Below are positions 11,351-23,999 of a stretch of DNA of 64,000 nt, piece after piece; the stretch's first letter is position 1; the number at the start of each line of letters is the position of its first letter. Location of the stretch: the NCBI GenBank assembly GCA_905147135.1, contig LR990054.1:13429001-13493000 (forward strand), written 5' to 3'. The notes below the pieces were generated by a model that had not been told where the DNA came from, searched no databases, and was given only the letters and a program-made list of their open reading frames with translations. A program made the translations under genes and the position numbers. The DNA comes from Blastobasis lacticolella. Its lineage: Eukaryota > Arthropoda > Insecta > Lepidoptera > Blastobasidae.

Positions 11351-11629
11351 CGATGTCGTCTAGACATATTCAAAACAAAATTCAATAACATGGTCATATC
11401 TTTATGACAATTTTTGTAAATAAATAAATAATATAATGTCGATAAGATATGAAAAGTACTTCAATTAAGTAAAGGGTAAGTCCCGGATGGATAACACGCA
11501 CCTTGAAATGTCACTCGAATAGCACTCTATGTAGAAAATTAAGTATCTATATTTTACTCTACCGGCCATCCTGAGGCAATAATAAATCGTCATCCCTATT
11601 TAAGTAAGTAAGTAAGTAGATAAGTAAGT

Positions 11630-11897
11630 CATCCTCATCTTGACGACGTCAATACTCCTCGCCAGCCACCGGCTGTACTCCCGCTAAATACCTGAGGTCC
11701 ACCTTGGCCATGATCCAGAATTTGGTAGATCAGCTAATTACAGTGTAGCGACTGCTATATGACCTCCGTGATCATTAACTTCAAAGGAACCTGTACTAGA
11801 TTGTATAATGGTTACACATTTAGTAGCCTGAATGTGCAGGTTTCTTCACAATGTTCCCTCAGCGTAACAGCATCGGTTAGTGTTCAACTAATGCACG
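11630..11897 (-). repeat. SINE A, head-less copy inside duplication copy 2
   Basis: This is the duplicate of 9892-10155. Its body motifs are retained and the tRNA head is absent. Confidence 0.65.
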
Positions 11898-11929
11898 TTT
11901 ATTTATTTATTTAAAAAGTAGTGGACCCA

Positions 11930-12120
11930 GTGCGACTTCGTTCGCGTACACCTACTTTACAACTATCTACCCTTTTTTCTTGCTTATAAACCTTCCTCTT
12001 GAATCACTCTATCTATTGTTGAAAACCGCATTAAAATCCGTTGTGTAGTTTAAAAGATCTAAGTGTACATAAATATTTACATATAACTACTTCGCGACAG
12101 ACGGCGGACAGCGACTTTGT
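11930..12120 (+). repeat. AAACCTTCCTC-type repeat inside duplication copy 2
   Basis: It is the duplicate of 10175-10395 and differs from it by a few substitutions. Confidence 0.65.
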
Positions 12121-12849
12121 TTAAATACTATGTGGGGTTGCCATATGAGTCTGAATATTATATAGTTCGACAACAGATGTCTTATTTTATTTTTGTACTT
12201 GATCGGGGAGTCCTAAGTCCAAATCACTTATAAAAAAAATAAAAATATCGCTGTACTGCAACTTTTGCAAAGTTTTTTAACAATCAATTTCATTTCTGCA
12301 GGATTGTTTATTTTCGTAAGTTATGAAAAATATTAATAAATAATGGGCTAAACAATAAAAAATGAAGTGCGGGTGATAACTTTTAGCATAATAATTTAGA
12401 CAAAATAAAAGTACAAGTGCAAGCCAAATAACTTAATGTTCACAAGTAGGCCTGACAAGGACAGATTATCCCCAGATTATTGCCCCCACATTTTATCATT
12501 TTTACTACTGTCAGTCAATACCGACTTATCGTGGTCCAATTATATCAATAATCTAGCTTCATAACGAGATCGTTATAGGTATGCGACAGGCGAGGCACAA
12601 GTAGTGTTTGCCTAGATTAGTTCTACAATAAGCTATATGGAATAACGCCCGAGGTGTACGAGGTAATCTTGAAAGGACGCTTATGGAAAAAGGCGAGTTT
12701 ATTAAGCTGTTAAATAACTTTGTTTAGGTAGGACATATTAAGAACTATTATCTTCTACAGAAATGATACGGCGGTACTGGGGTTAGAACTCAGTATCTCT
12801 CGCTAATGAACTGGACCGCAAGCCATTAGACTACTAATATTACCTATAA

Positions 12850-13109
12850 CTGTGTGTTGTCCAACAGAGAAGAACAGCACCGACCCCTTTCACTCGTGGG
12901 TGTCGTGTCGTACAAGGCGGCTAATGTTTTCAAATGACAAATGACAAATGATCTAAGTCTCCGTAGGCTGGAAAATGGGCAGCAGCTTTTTCCATTGTTA
13001 TATTCATGACACCGCGATCTCCACCCCGCCGGTCAAGCATGGAGATTATGGCGATTTTCGTGGGAGAGGCTCTAAGTCCTGCAGTGGACTGGTGTGGGCT
13101 GTGATGATA
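12850..13109 (+). repeat. GAT-tailed retroposon, diverged copy 5
   Basis: It starts GTGTGTTGTCCAACAGAGAAG (equivalent to GTGTGGTGTCCGGCAGAGTA) and ends GGTGTGGGCTGTGATGATAA. It carries a small insertion near 12905 and no clear target duplication. Confidence 0.7.
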
Positions 13110-13112
13110 ATA

Positions 13113-13354
13113 ATAAAATAATCTTCGCGTTAATGTCCTGGTTATGCTCTCGCGCCGAGGCCCCCTTGACCATGATCCAGGATTTGGCAGATCACATAAT
13201 TGCAGTGGAGCGACTGCCATCAGACCATCGGGCATCGGTTAGTGTTCAACTAATGTACATAACTCAGAAAAGGGTCATTGGTACATGGCCGCAGCAGGAT
13301 TCGAACCCGGTACCTCTCGCTTACGAGTCGGAAACGCTCGGCCACTGAGGCTCT
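13113..13354 (-). mobile_element. SINE A with internal deletion
   Basis: Minus-strand sense. The head keeps an intact B box (complement of GGATTCGAACC near 13297). About 100 bases of the body between the CTGCCATC region and GCATCGGTTAGTG are missing. It directly adjoins the preceding GAT-tailed copy. Confidence 0.7.
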
Positions 13355-13359
13355 GATTG

Positions 13360-16060
13360 ATGCTGTGTGCGGTGATGTGTGACACTGTGATGCTAATTAC
13401 CTATAACTAGGTAGCAGCATTCCATTCGCGAAGTTGGTAACGCCATATCCATGGGAACCGTACCCATGCTCTCGTGGCCGAATATTCGAATACGCGATCG
13501 ATATCTCGCCGCCCGCGCAGTTATCGAATGGGACGTGAAAAATGATGGCGCAGCAAAGGGCGCCGCCGCTTAGGGTACAGTCGGGAGCGGTGATTCGGTG
13601 ACCTTGGTTTTACGATCTGTACTAGGTGTACTATTGTTTTAAATAAGAGAAATTATTGGTAGTTTTGTATGTAATGGATAAACTCAATAACGATAGGACC
13701 CATTTTAAAAATTATTTCACTAACAGAAAGCTACGATGTCAGACGCCATTCGTTAATTGTGTCTTCTAATGCCATCGGAGAAGCGAGGTTTACTTACGTG
13801 TTCCGCTGGGGACCCTGGGACTGGTTGAGGCTGTGTATGGATAAAATAAGACCGGTAAATTGGACATAGAGGTATCCAATATTTTTGCCACATACAGACA
13901 CACAGAGTGACAGAGCGACAGAGCGACAGATACACACGTCAAACGACAGAGACGTCGCTTTACGAAGCCGATGTGCTTTGTTAACCGCCTAAATCTGTGT
14001 GTCTGTTTTGAAAACCGAATATGATAAAATATGGCGTCTGCGAACAGTCGCAGACGAGGTACAGACCTCGCCTCGCTGAGATACTGTTTTGACAAGAGCG
14101 AGTGGCTGGGTGACATGTTAGTGTACGCTTCGCTTGTCTATCTGTCCGTATATCTGATAACTCCTTCTAACCCAAGTAACAGATTTGATGCAGTTTTCAC
14201 TATAATTTAACAGAATTTCTTTCAGAAGTATAATGGAGTGTAATGCATGCATTTGATGCATAATAACATTGTAATTGAAAAGAACCCGAGAACACCCGTG
14301 CGTATCCGGATAGATAGCTAATAATATAGACGTCCCAACATTATTACCCAACTACACAAATTCAATTCTCCCAACCCTACAGAACCGCCGACGGAAATTG
14401 CGTATAAAGATTTGGTATTATTTAAACCAAAATGGAAGGCATATTTAAGTGTTCAAAGGCGGTCGGTGTGATGTGACAGGAGCGATTCTACACCTCACGG
14501 TGAGGTCCTAGCCACGGGGGGTCATTCAGACCCGTTTCGCTCCGACGTCTCCTAACAACCCACGCTTTATTACCCATCCTTCACACCTGCGATTTTCTCT
14601 ACATGCCGCCTTTACAATACGCGCTAAACTTTGCACCACAAATGAAGAATTGCACGAAACCAGCAATGGATATAGGAAGCTGTAATGACACGGTATTAAC
14701 GCGTGTAATGTAATTAATTTATTACGATTTGCAACTGTGACGATGACACCTGGTACAGTATGCCACCAGAACGGCTTTTTTGTCGCAACTCGAATGTTTC
14801 AAAGAGATAATGTGCGAAGGGAATAAATAGCTGTGTCGGTATATTGTACCATAACAGGGCGGTGTGTTTGGCCGAATGTTGGCTGTAGGTCGATTCCTAA
14901 AATTGAGACATTAGCGGCAACGTTTGTGCCCGGCGAAATTAAGGCGGCGCTTTTAAGTGTCATGCGTTGAGAATTTAGTGCCGCGGACAATATTGCAGAA
15001 TTTATTGTGGAGTGTCCATCTAAATATTGGGTGATAAAATTATACGCCCATAAGTTAATCAGGCAGGAAATCTTACCTTAGAATTGCGGCTAATTAATTT
15101 GTTTAAATTAGTGCAAGTCTAAAATAATAATTTCAACCATATTTCCTTTGTTAAACGTTTCCGATTACGCATAAAATATGAAACGATTTTGACGAGAACG
15201 AAAGCAAGTTTTACCTCCAAAATTATTACCCCAAAAGCCATCAACGCAACGACAAGCATTGCGCAAAAATAAAATATCACCGCAGAACCCAAGAGCTAAG
15301 CGGTCACAAAGCTAAAACTAAATCTCAAGTTATGATCCTACAAGACATGAAACTCTTCAATATGAAAGGCTTACTAATTCACAATTTCATACTTTAGTGC
15401 CAATAAAACGGACGCTGTGAGAATATACGCTTCATAAATAAGCTTGTGCGTTTATAAAATAGATCGACGCGAATTCCGAACGGTGTGTTTCGGTTTATGT
15501 GAAAGGGGCAGAGGGATTGGGCGTATCCGATTAAGGCCTGCCTACATTGTAGAAGGTTTGGTAACCACTTGTCGGAGCCACCGGAGTCTGGGGGAGTGAG
15601 GAACCGCATTCGGGTTTGATAAGATGGTTTTAAATATTTGTGGTTGATTGTAATCATGTTAATTATATTGCACTCAAGATTGACATTAGTATTTCGCTCT
15701 TGAACAGTTTCTTGATCCGATTATCATCCTGTGACAGACGGGTTTCTATATTACCTACTTACTTATATTGCTTTATACTCATATTATGTTGGCAACCATT
15801 TTTCGGAGCCTTGGGGAGTGAGATATCTACCGCATGTGGTTTCGGTGGAGTTGGTTTAGATATGTTTGGTTTTTGTACTCGTAATTGCTTTTCGACAGAG
15901 TGTAAAATTGAATAATTAATTATATAGTACTTGTACCAAAGTGATTCGCTTGGGAGCCGGAGATTGGTTGTACTTCTCGGGAATCGATTTGCACCTTGTC
16001 ACGGTATATTGTATTTATTTTGCAAATATTATTCTAAATCTCATGAAGCTTCAATACCAT
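13360..16060. other. Repeat-poor non-coding DNA
   Basis: No gene or known repeat is visible. GC-richer patches (about 13430-13620 and 14460-14640) and ATTA-rich stretches alternate. A weak imperfect duplication relates 15550-15620 to 15790-15850 (GTAACCACTTGTCGGAGCC versus GCAACCATTTTTCGGAGCC). CAGAGCGA-type units recur near 13905-13935. Confidence 0.4.
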
Positions 16061-16066
16061 ACATAC

Positions 16067-16190
16067 ATACATAAAGCTCACGCCTGTCTCACAGGTGGGG
16101 TAGGCAGAGACTATGGATCGCCGCTTTGCTCTATCCTGACACAACTCCCTAGCCTCGCATATATCCGCAAACTGTCTAATACAACTAATT
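16067..16190 (+). repeat. GGTAGGCAGAGACTATGG interspersed repeat
   Basis: CACGCCTGTCTCACAGGTG, GGGTAGGCAGAGACTATGG, GCTCTATCCTGACACA and CCCTAGCCTCGCATATATCC is a block order common in moth genomes. It is preceded by a CATA microsatellite. The ends are not defined. Confidence 0.5.
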
Positions 16191-16393
16191 GCTATAATTG
16201 ATAAGTTTATTATATAATAGGTCCGCTATTAAAACTATTTTATCCACTTCAAATAGAAATAGCTTTATTTTTTCCCGTTATTCTTCCTTACAGCATTCCC
16301 AGTCATACCTTTCCTGTGGGAAATCCCTAAAATTCCTTGTTGTAGGAAGGAAGGAAGTTGCTTATTTTATTTTTAATTAATAAATTACGTCAA

Positions 16394-16545
16394 TCGGCAT
16401 AAAAACAGGCAATCGTACCACCTGATGGAAAGTGGTTACCGCTGCGTATCGATATAAGCAACACTAGGGGTATCATCAATATCAGAACACTTTGGCAGGC
16501 CTCGCCACTGTCACAGCCATGGTTCCCATGAATCACTGGAAACCT
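16394..16545 (+). repeat. ACAGGCAATCGTACCACCTGATGG interspersed repeat
   Basis: It is related to 4885-5000 and 35450-35640. The block order is ACAGGCAATCG, CACCTGATGGAAAGTGG, ACCGCTGCG, CAACACTAGGGG, then GAACACTTTGGCAGGCCTCG. Confidence 0.5.
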
Positions 16546-16549
16546 AAAC

Positions 16550-19500
16550 CTTATATGCAAAAGTCAAGTTTCTTAGGGCAATCATTTCCTCTTTTAGTGT
16601 CATAATTATTAATTAATCAATATATGGTACCTATTGTAGTAGTAGAGCAGATTCCTGACAGAAATCGAACATTGTTTGAAAGCCACGTTATTATCCCTAA
16701 AAGTGGTTGTATTCTATCGAATTAACCGCAAACAAATCGGACTCAAATCACCGTATCATAGTTGTACCTCCGCCAAAACCCACAAAACCTAAGGCGCCAT
16801 CACACAATGAATCGGACCGAATCGGACGCTACTCGTCTAATTAACCGTACAAATTTGACGTAACTGGTTGGACAAATCTCAAAGGAATTCCAGACAGGCG
16901 CGGGCCGCGCGATGCGTATCGCCGTGATAAATGGGTCGCGTCAGAATTTATTGTCCAACCCGGCTTACTATTGTCTCAATGAATAGTTTTTTACCCCCAC
17001 GTCATATTATAAAGACTGTCGTTTGACAAGTGGCGTTTAGGATTATGATGCATTTTCTCAAATGGCCACCTCTGTTATGACCGCCCGAGTCATTCCGTGG
17101 CCGATCGTAAATTGATTTTGATGTCTTTTTTATGGTGAAAACGAATCGATTTTTGATCTTTATTGGCGATATGTTTTCATATGTTAATGTATTAGATTAT
17201 GTGTCTGATTGAGTGTGTGCCGAGGATATGAGAATTCCGATTTTAGTGCTTTGCACGAATAAGCGCGCGGTAGGCAGTTAGCGGGCTTATTCTTAGCATC
17301 CTCCGGCGCGACTTACAAATTATAAAGTGGTGTGTCCCTAATTTATGGAAGGCGATCTTTATAACGTGTTTAATACGTGACATGGCCTCTAACAGGCCGC
17401 AAGCTTTATATATTTTTTTCAACAAAAGAAGTTAAAATGACGAACATAATCTTTTTATAGCCCGGACATCGGTGGAATACAAATGCCGTGTTCCGATTGT
17501 GCTATATTACGTTTGTATTGGCTTTATGATACTAAATATTTGGACAGGGGTTTTATTGGTACAGTAACATGATATTTTTGGTCGAGATGCGCTTTTGTTT
17601 AGGCTTTTTACGATTATTAGATTATGCGTAAAGACTGCTAAAGTGTGGGATTGTGTTCATTTTTATGTTGTGTGATTTAAGTGATACGGCATCGGTTGTT
17701 TTATGGCTTTATTTGTACTAAGCCACTACGGATACACGTAAAATATATTGTTATTCAGTAAGACGGTTAACTAGTAAGTAATGGATTATACAATTTGTGT
17801 CTACCTTTAGGTAGGTAGTTAATTTTCTATACCTACATTATATTATAATACATGAATTGAAAATGGCAAAATAAGTAATTCCTCTATGAAAAATCTTCGA
17901 CTTAGTCACAAATCAATTCGTTAATTCACTCTCTTATCTGGATTTATAATGGATCAGTTTACAGAGAAATTTCCGTGGATTTTCGGTACAGCATTTACTA
18001 AAAATAAAATATATCTTTTTAAATTATCATTCAAGTGAACGAGTGATATTAAGGTATGAACTGGATTCTCTTGGCACATAGGCTTATTTTAAGAAATTTC
18101 AAAGTGCTGCCGAAGTGGCCCTTGACCACCGGCGCGTCTGCTTGAAGTATTTTTCTGTCCTACGGGACAGGTCATTCAATCATTCATTTGTGTATTCAAT
18201 CTCTGGGCCTAGACTACGTACCTCGGTCAAACTTTGCATAAGGTATGTCCAGGAGCATATCTAACGATGTATCGAAGCAGCTGACGGTCTAGTTACAAAT
18301 TGACTGTCTTTCAAAAGCCTCTCCGCCTGGACCCTGATCTGAAGAAATTTGAATACCATAACGGTAACTTAGGGTACTACCAACAATGATGCCAAGCAGA
18401 CGGTACTACCACAGTCAGTCAGTCAACCACTATGGAGCGCTCCTCCTTACCCGGCCCGGTATCCGAAGCTGGAACCAAATGTCGCCAGTTTGAAATGTCA
18501 TGTCAATTTCAACAACAGCGACGCTGTCACGGGATCAGGAAAGTTTGTTGCACTATAAAAATGTTCGGCCTCGCAACACGACATTTTACGACAGTTGTCA
18601 ATTTATGTGGTTGGTGCTTCTTCATTTCTCTTTGATCCACCGGCCACCACATGTTTTTCGAACACTAATTCGAAACAGCCTATCTCAAAATCCATATGAC
18701 GACAGAGTTTGCGTCGGCTCCTTACAACACCTTTATCTTCAATACATTTTTTCTGCAACGCATTTAAATCCTTGCTGCGGTCGACGCATGCGCAGGGCAG
18801 CTGCACATCATGGGCAGTGACAGGTGTTGCAGTAACCGCGATTTACTTTATCACCGGCAAGCACGCGACTGTAACACGAGACTGTTTGAAACTAAAGTGT
18901 ATGTATAATTTCAAAAATACAAATGTTTCAAATGTCATTTTCGGAGGGTGAGATTGCGGATTCGGGGTGGATTTTGGTGGTCAGTTTGTTTGTCTTAAAT
19001 CAACTAACTAATCGATACGGCACAGCAATCTAGGTACATCATTTTTCAAGGTCATGTATTGGTGAATTCTTGTAAAAACCTCGTGAAAATCGTACTTTTT
19101 GAGCGCGTTAACACGCATTTCGTAGGTAGGACTCACAGAATCTTACGTTGCAAATAGATGTTTCAGTCAAATATGTTTATAAAGTACCTAATGTTTGACA
19201 TCCTGGATACAAAAACTTACAACTTACATTTACATACCTATTTTATCTGGACTCAAAGAAATACGTAACTAGTGGTGATAATTTAGCCTAATAAATAACC
19301 TTTCACACAACTGGTGGTGACAATTCAGATAGAACCTTTCACACCTGTCTGGCTGGGCACATGCCTTGCAGCTGTGGCCAGATTTTGGAGATTCGAAAAA
19401 AAATCTCCAAATGCAAGATCAAATCGCCACAAATGCTTCTATTTCGTGGCCTTACAATGTATTTATTTGCGGCACTTTTGTGCTAAGCTTATTAGGGCTT

Positions 19501-22330
19501 TCGAATGTTACTTCTTTTTGGACACTAAACGTTTTTTTTAATATTTGTAAATTTAGTATAGAGAGTATCTACATTTTACATAATAATAATTATAAAAACC
19601 AAACGTATATTTATTATTTCCATAAGAAAATAGTACATACAACCTCGTAGGCGGCAAGAAATAAACGACCCCGTTGATGTCTTTCCTTTGGCGGCGTGGA
19701 CGCTACGCCGTTCAAGTTACGAAGCTCGGTTTTTAAGCAATTTCAGTTTTCCTGCCTAAAATTGGCGCAAACACGAAAGTAGTGCCCCAACAGGCACCCT
19801 AGGGAGTCACTGAACGGAAATGCCACCTTCAAGCCACCGTGAGCCTTCAAAGTCGCCGCGAATTCCTTCGCACAATACGCGATGCGCTGCCAAAGTCATA
19901 AATAACCCGAAAATGATCGAGCCGTCACCCCAGCTGAGCGCAAAAAGTCACCTATTTGACATCTAAATTATTGCGAGCCGCCCCCGCCCCCGCCACCCCA
20001 ACAAACCGCCCCCAGGCAGATGAACCGCGCGAAACTAACAAAGTGAACACCAAATACATCAGATAAAAGAATTTTGAAAACAAACTCAAAATACTAAAGC
20101 GTTTGACACGAGCATCCGCTCGGCCACAAAAAGGCAGTATTATACCGACATTAAAGCAACATGCACCCTAATTTAACGCATCAAGATTGAAATCGCCATA
20201 CCCGCGTAATCGCTTTGATCCCGCGATATATCTCAATAGCGGGTGATTAAAGGCGCCTGTGATTTTACTTCAATACGTTTTTTTTTCGCCCGGTGCTGCC
20301 TTCATCGGCTATACAAAACGGCACACTACTGTAAAAGAATATACAATTATTGGGCTTTGAATGGTTACAGCGGGGGTGAAGTGCTCATAAATTGTTTTTT
20401 TTTCCGCTCGCACCCGAGAGGTTCGACGTTCGAATCTTTTAAAAATCATAAACGGCATTTTGTTCGATGGATTTATTGTCCGCGTTTGTGAGAGGAGGTG
20501 TTGGGGTGTGACGTTTGTTACCGAACTGCCAATTTACTAATTATACGCTCGGATATGCTGGATTCCATTGAGCTTTTGTACTTTAGGTGACACTTGTATT
20601 TGATTTTGCGCTTTGTAGGTGGAATTTCACGGTGATTTTGACATCGTTAAATGTAAATACAGTTAGTCACGGATTCGAGTATTGACGAGAATGTAATAGA
20701 TCGTACTCCGATTCTACACAATTGCCATTTCTACTTCAATCGTCTTTAACTCTTGTCCGCATTACATCTCTTTGTCATTCAGTATATTTTGTCATTAAGA
20801 GTCTATTAGCCTAGAGAGTGAGAGTATACAACTATCGTAATAAACAATTAAGCAATATAGGCAAATAAAATATTTCTTTTGTATTCCATATGTATTATAT
20901 ATTTTTTCATTATTGTAAGGCACGCAGCGATTTGAATGTCACATTCGCCAATGTACTCAGTTCCTCTCGAGGATGAATTAGGCCTTCAATAAATTTTACA
21001 CCTGTACGAAGCAATGGAAGGCAGTATGTAAGCAAACCTCTCCCATGCACTACAGTTCCTGCCACCCCATCCATTTGTCTCCCGATCGCAATTACTGTCG
21101 TCTAGTTGCGCGTCCATTGACGCTGAAGTGTTAATAGCTGCGCTGACGCTCATTATGTGGCCGGCAGTAAATTCGGTCTCAAGGCCAACCAACAAAGGGC
21201 CGGAGAGGCTCGGGACGGCGAGAGCTCAGCGCGTGTGGGCTCCTGCTCGCGACAGACTAACCTGGATGCGGTGGCGGCTCTGGGGAAATGGAATTTTGAT
21301 GTGGGTCTAGGGCTTAATCGGTGTATCAAAGTAAGGGGACCCTAAAGGAAGTTTAAATAAGAACGAAGGTGGTGTTTTAGAATTGTAACTGGTTTTTGAT
21401 TTTGCTATAAGTATGCGTGGCTAACTCATCACGATACTCGCGTTTTGAAGTATCGGTCTAAGATGGAGTATGCCTCTCTTGAAACAGCCTACCACTTATT
21501 TGACAAAGTCCTGCTTAGCAGTTTCGTGGAATTTTTTTGCTTATACTCGTAGAGGTCACTTTGATAATATTTTAATGCTGTTCAGAAAATGTAAGTAATG
21601 ATTAAATAAAATAAGTGAGACAAAGCATTTATTTTTTCTCGTAAGTGGGCTAGACTAGATTCATTTACTCTCTACTGTCGACGAGACTGAATGTTTGATG
21701 ATGCTTGTGTAATGAGTGTGTCTATATTTGTTGTAGTTTATGGCTTTTGCAATTGCGTAAAAATAGCAAATTAAAAACAAAAAAGAATGATGAATCAGTT
21801 AAACCTTTTTTCTCATTGTTAACCACTGTTGCGCTTACTCAAAATTCCAATAATTTATGACTGACAAATAGCCCACATTATGCGGGAATATCAACAGGCA
21901 TATCCACACTAGTGCTGACGGGCGAGATCTCAATAGGTCACCAATGTCCTCATGAATGGGTGGCATCGTCGGGTGCTCTTTACAACGCCCGTTTTGTACG
22001 GAATGTCGTAACAAAAAAGCCTTAGTTACACACCACGATTATGTTACCCTCATCGCTAGTGCTGCAATAAATAGGTATCGACATACTGAAACAGTTGAGG
22101 CACTGGTTCTTCTTTTGTTTTAAAGCGGCAATAAAAAATCGTTAACTACGGAGATAGCTTCTTAGACGGAGGTGTTAAAATGCGCTTGTATGTGTACAGT
22201 CTGGCAAGAACTTAGTGAAAGGAACTACAGCTCTTAGAGCAATGCATTTCTATGAAACTGACTGTCATTCTTCTGTCAAACTTATATCAAATAAACTATT
22301 TCTACTGTTAACTGGCGTCCTCAACATTTT
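16550..22330. other. Repeat-poor gene desert
   Basis: No exon with credible coding character was found. GC-rich patches (about 16790-16960, 19660-20060, 21130-21290) with CpG-rich or C-rich runs are candidate regulatory elements. The frames here, such as 18500-18820, lack splice-consistent continuation or recognisable motifs. Confidence 0.4.
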
Positions 22331-22339
22331 CACGACTTT

Positions 22340-22505
22340 CTTCATCATATCAGCCAGAAGACGCCCACTGCTGGGCATAGGCCTCCCCCAGAGATCTCCA
22401 CAAAGGCCGGTCCTGTGCCTTCAGCATCCAGCTGGTACCTGCGATCCTTACCAGGTCGTCGATCCACCTTGTGGCCTACCCACGATTTTCTTACCAGACT
22501 ACAAA
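22340..22505 (-). pseudogene. RTE-like LINE reverse transcriptase, 3'-terminal fragment
   Basis: On the minus strand the frame reads VDRRPGKDRRYQLDAEGTGP in one frame. It is equivalent to the WTDDLVRIAGTSWM...AQDR ending of RTE-type polyproteins seen at 38224-38595. It ends in the (ATG)n-type tail CATCATAT. It is a 5'-truncated, frameshifted remnant. Confidence 0.65.
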
Positions 22506-22509
22506 TGCG

Positions 22510-23540
22510 ACTGTAATAATGCACTTTCACATTATTATATTATTCTTAGTTCGGTATGGCGAAGTGATTACTAGCTTGTTTGTCTTATTTGTACTGGGAT
22601 TTCAACTTCAAGAGCGCAATAATATCTACATTGATTTGATTTCCGCGCGTACAGAACAATAAATTATCAGTTTTGTTATATGTGGACACCTAGTCATTTG
22701 TAGGCTTGTAAAAACATGTGTCAACGAAAACACTAATTTTTGCATAATTCATATCTAATATTTCACCCATGATACTATCTAATCTCTGCAATAGCTAAAG
22801 CTAAACATTTCAATTGCGACTTAATTTCCCGACACAAATTAATGACACATTTCATCGATAAAACTACCGACACTCCGCCATCCCTACTCCGCGGTTACCG
22901 CCCAAACTTACACCTTATCACTAAAGACATAGCGTGGACACGACCCAACACTCAAACATTTGTATTCTTTCATACGAAAATAAGAAAAAAAAACCTATCT
23001 CGGTCGGGAGTCGGAGTTTTAGATGCTTTATTAATTATGGCCAATTAATTTTGGGCCTGACGCATCGAGTCGCGAATTTGTTGCGGCTTATCGTAGTTTT
23101 ATTCGTCAATGATGTGTTTATTAATGAAATTCCGTGTTTATTACCGATTATTGTGATGCCGATACATTTAATTTGCTCGTTGGATTTAAACGTTTGTTTT
23201 TTACGGTTTAATCACCCGGATTTTGATTGGAACGGTTTGGGCGTGGTGTTTACGGGGTTGTGGTTTGTGAATCTCGTTTGTAAATTGTAAGAAGGCGCCT
23301 AGATAGAAAATTGTTAGAGTATTTTATTTATTTATGGTTTATCGCATGTTTTTGAGTAACACAACATATGCATTCTATTTTATATTTTTTCAGAAATACA
23401 CTGTATTTAGCGCGATGTATTAAATGGCGCCTTCCCCTCTTACCAAGATTTTTGGAATTAAGCTGACGATGCTTATAAGTTTTATCCAAAGTTTTATAGA
23501 CTATAAACGTGAATTAATGAAGATCTTCATGGAACACAAG
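22510..23540. other. Non-coding, AT-rich
   Basis: Nothing recognisable beyond short ATTA-rich and TTTAT-rich stretches. The 118-codon frame at 22934-23290 has a hydrophobic tail but no family resemblance. Confidence 0.4.
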
Positions 23541-23548
23541 CTGATGCC

Positions 23549-23785
23549 CACCGATGACCAAGGTAGTCAAGGTCCGACTCGTACCTACCCCGAGATACCG
23601 GGTTCGAACCCCGGTGCCACTGTGTACGTAATTAGTTGAACACAATGCACATTCAGGCGACTAAATGTGTAGATAACCATGATCCAACCCGGCCAGGTTC
23701 CCCTGTTAATAAGGTCACAGAGGTCAGATAGCAGTCGCTGCACTCAATAACCTGATCTGCCAAATCCTGAATCATGGTCAACTTG
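23549..23785 (+). mobile_element. SINE A in plus orientation, diverged
   Basis: The B box GGTTCGAACCC lies near 23601-23611, followed by GCACATTCAGGCGACTAAATG, AACCATGATCCAACC, GGTCAGATAGCAGTCGCTG and ATCTGCCAAATCCTGAATCA. It is the only plus-strand member of the family here and is clearly older than 5745-6088. Confidence 0.7.
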
Positions 23786-23965
23786 CGTTGCCGACGCAAT
23801 TTGCGTCGGCGCTCGCATTGGAAATTCACACAATTTTGAGATGACAGCATAACGCAACCTGCCTCATCGACGCTTGATATAAACTAACGCCATGATAACA
23901 TAAAACAAGGTAATAATTGCCATCAATATATTATGTCTGACTTGATTTACAAGCAGGATACCTAA

Positions 23966-23993
23966 GTACGGCGTAACGTAAGTTACGCCGTAC
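23966..23993. repeat. 12-bp perfect hairpin with GTAA loop
   Basis: GTACGGCGTAAC (23966-23977) and GTTACGCCGTAC (23982-23993) are exact reverse complements around a four-base loop. Confidence 0.7.
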
Positions 23994-23999
23994 GCTAAG

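Larger units (their letters stand above)
11351..12838. repeat. 1.5-kb tandem segmental duplication, second copy
   Basis: It begins CGATGTCGTCTAGACAT and ends CATTAGACTACTAAT. It is collinear with 9613-11095 at an offset of about 1,740 bases. It contains the duplicated SINE A (11630-11897) and AAACCTTCCTC fragment (11930-12120). No gene content is seen. Confidence 0.9.

Noticed and set aside
22215..22574. 119-codon plus frame
   Set aside because: It is the antisense shadow of the RTE-like LINE end encoded on the minus strand.
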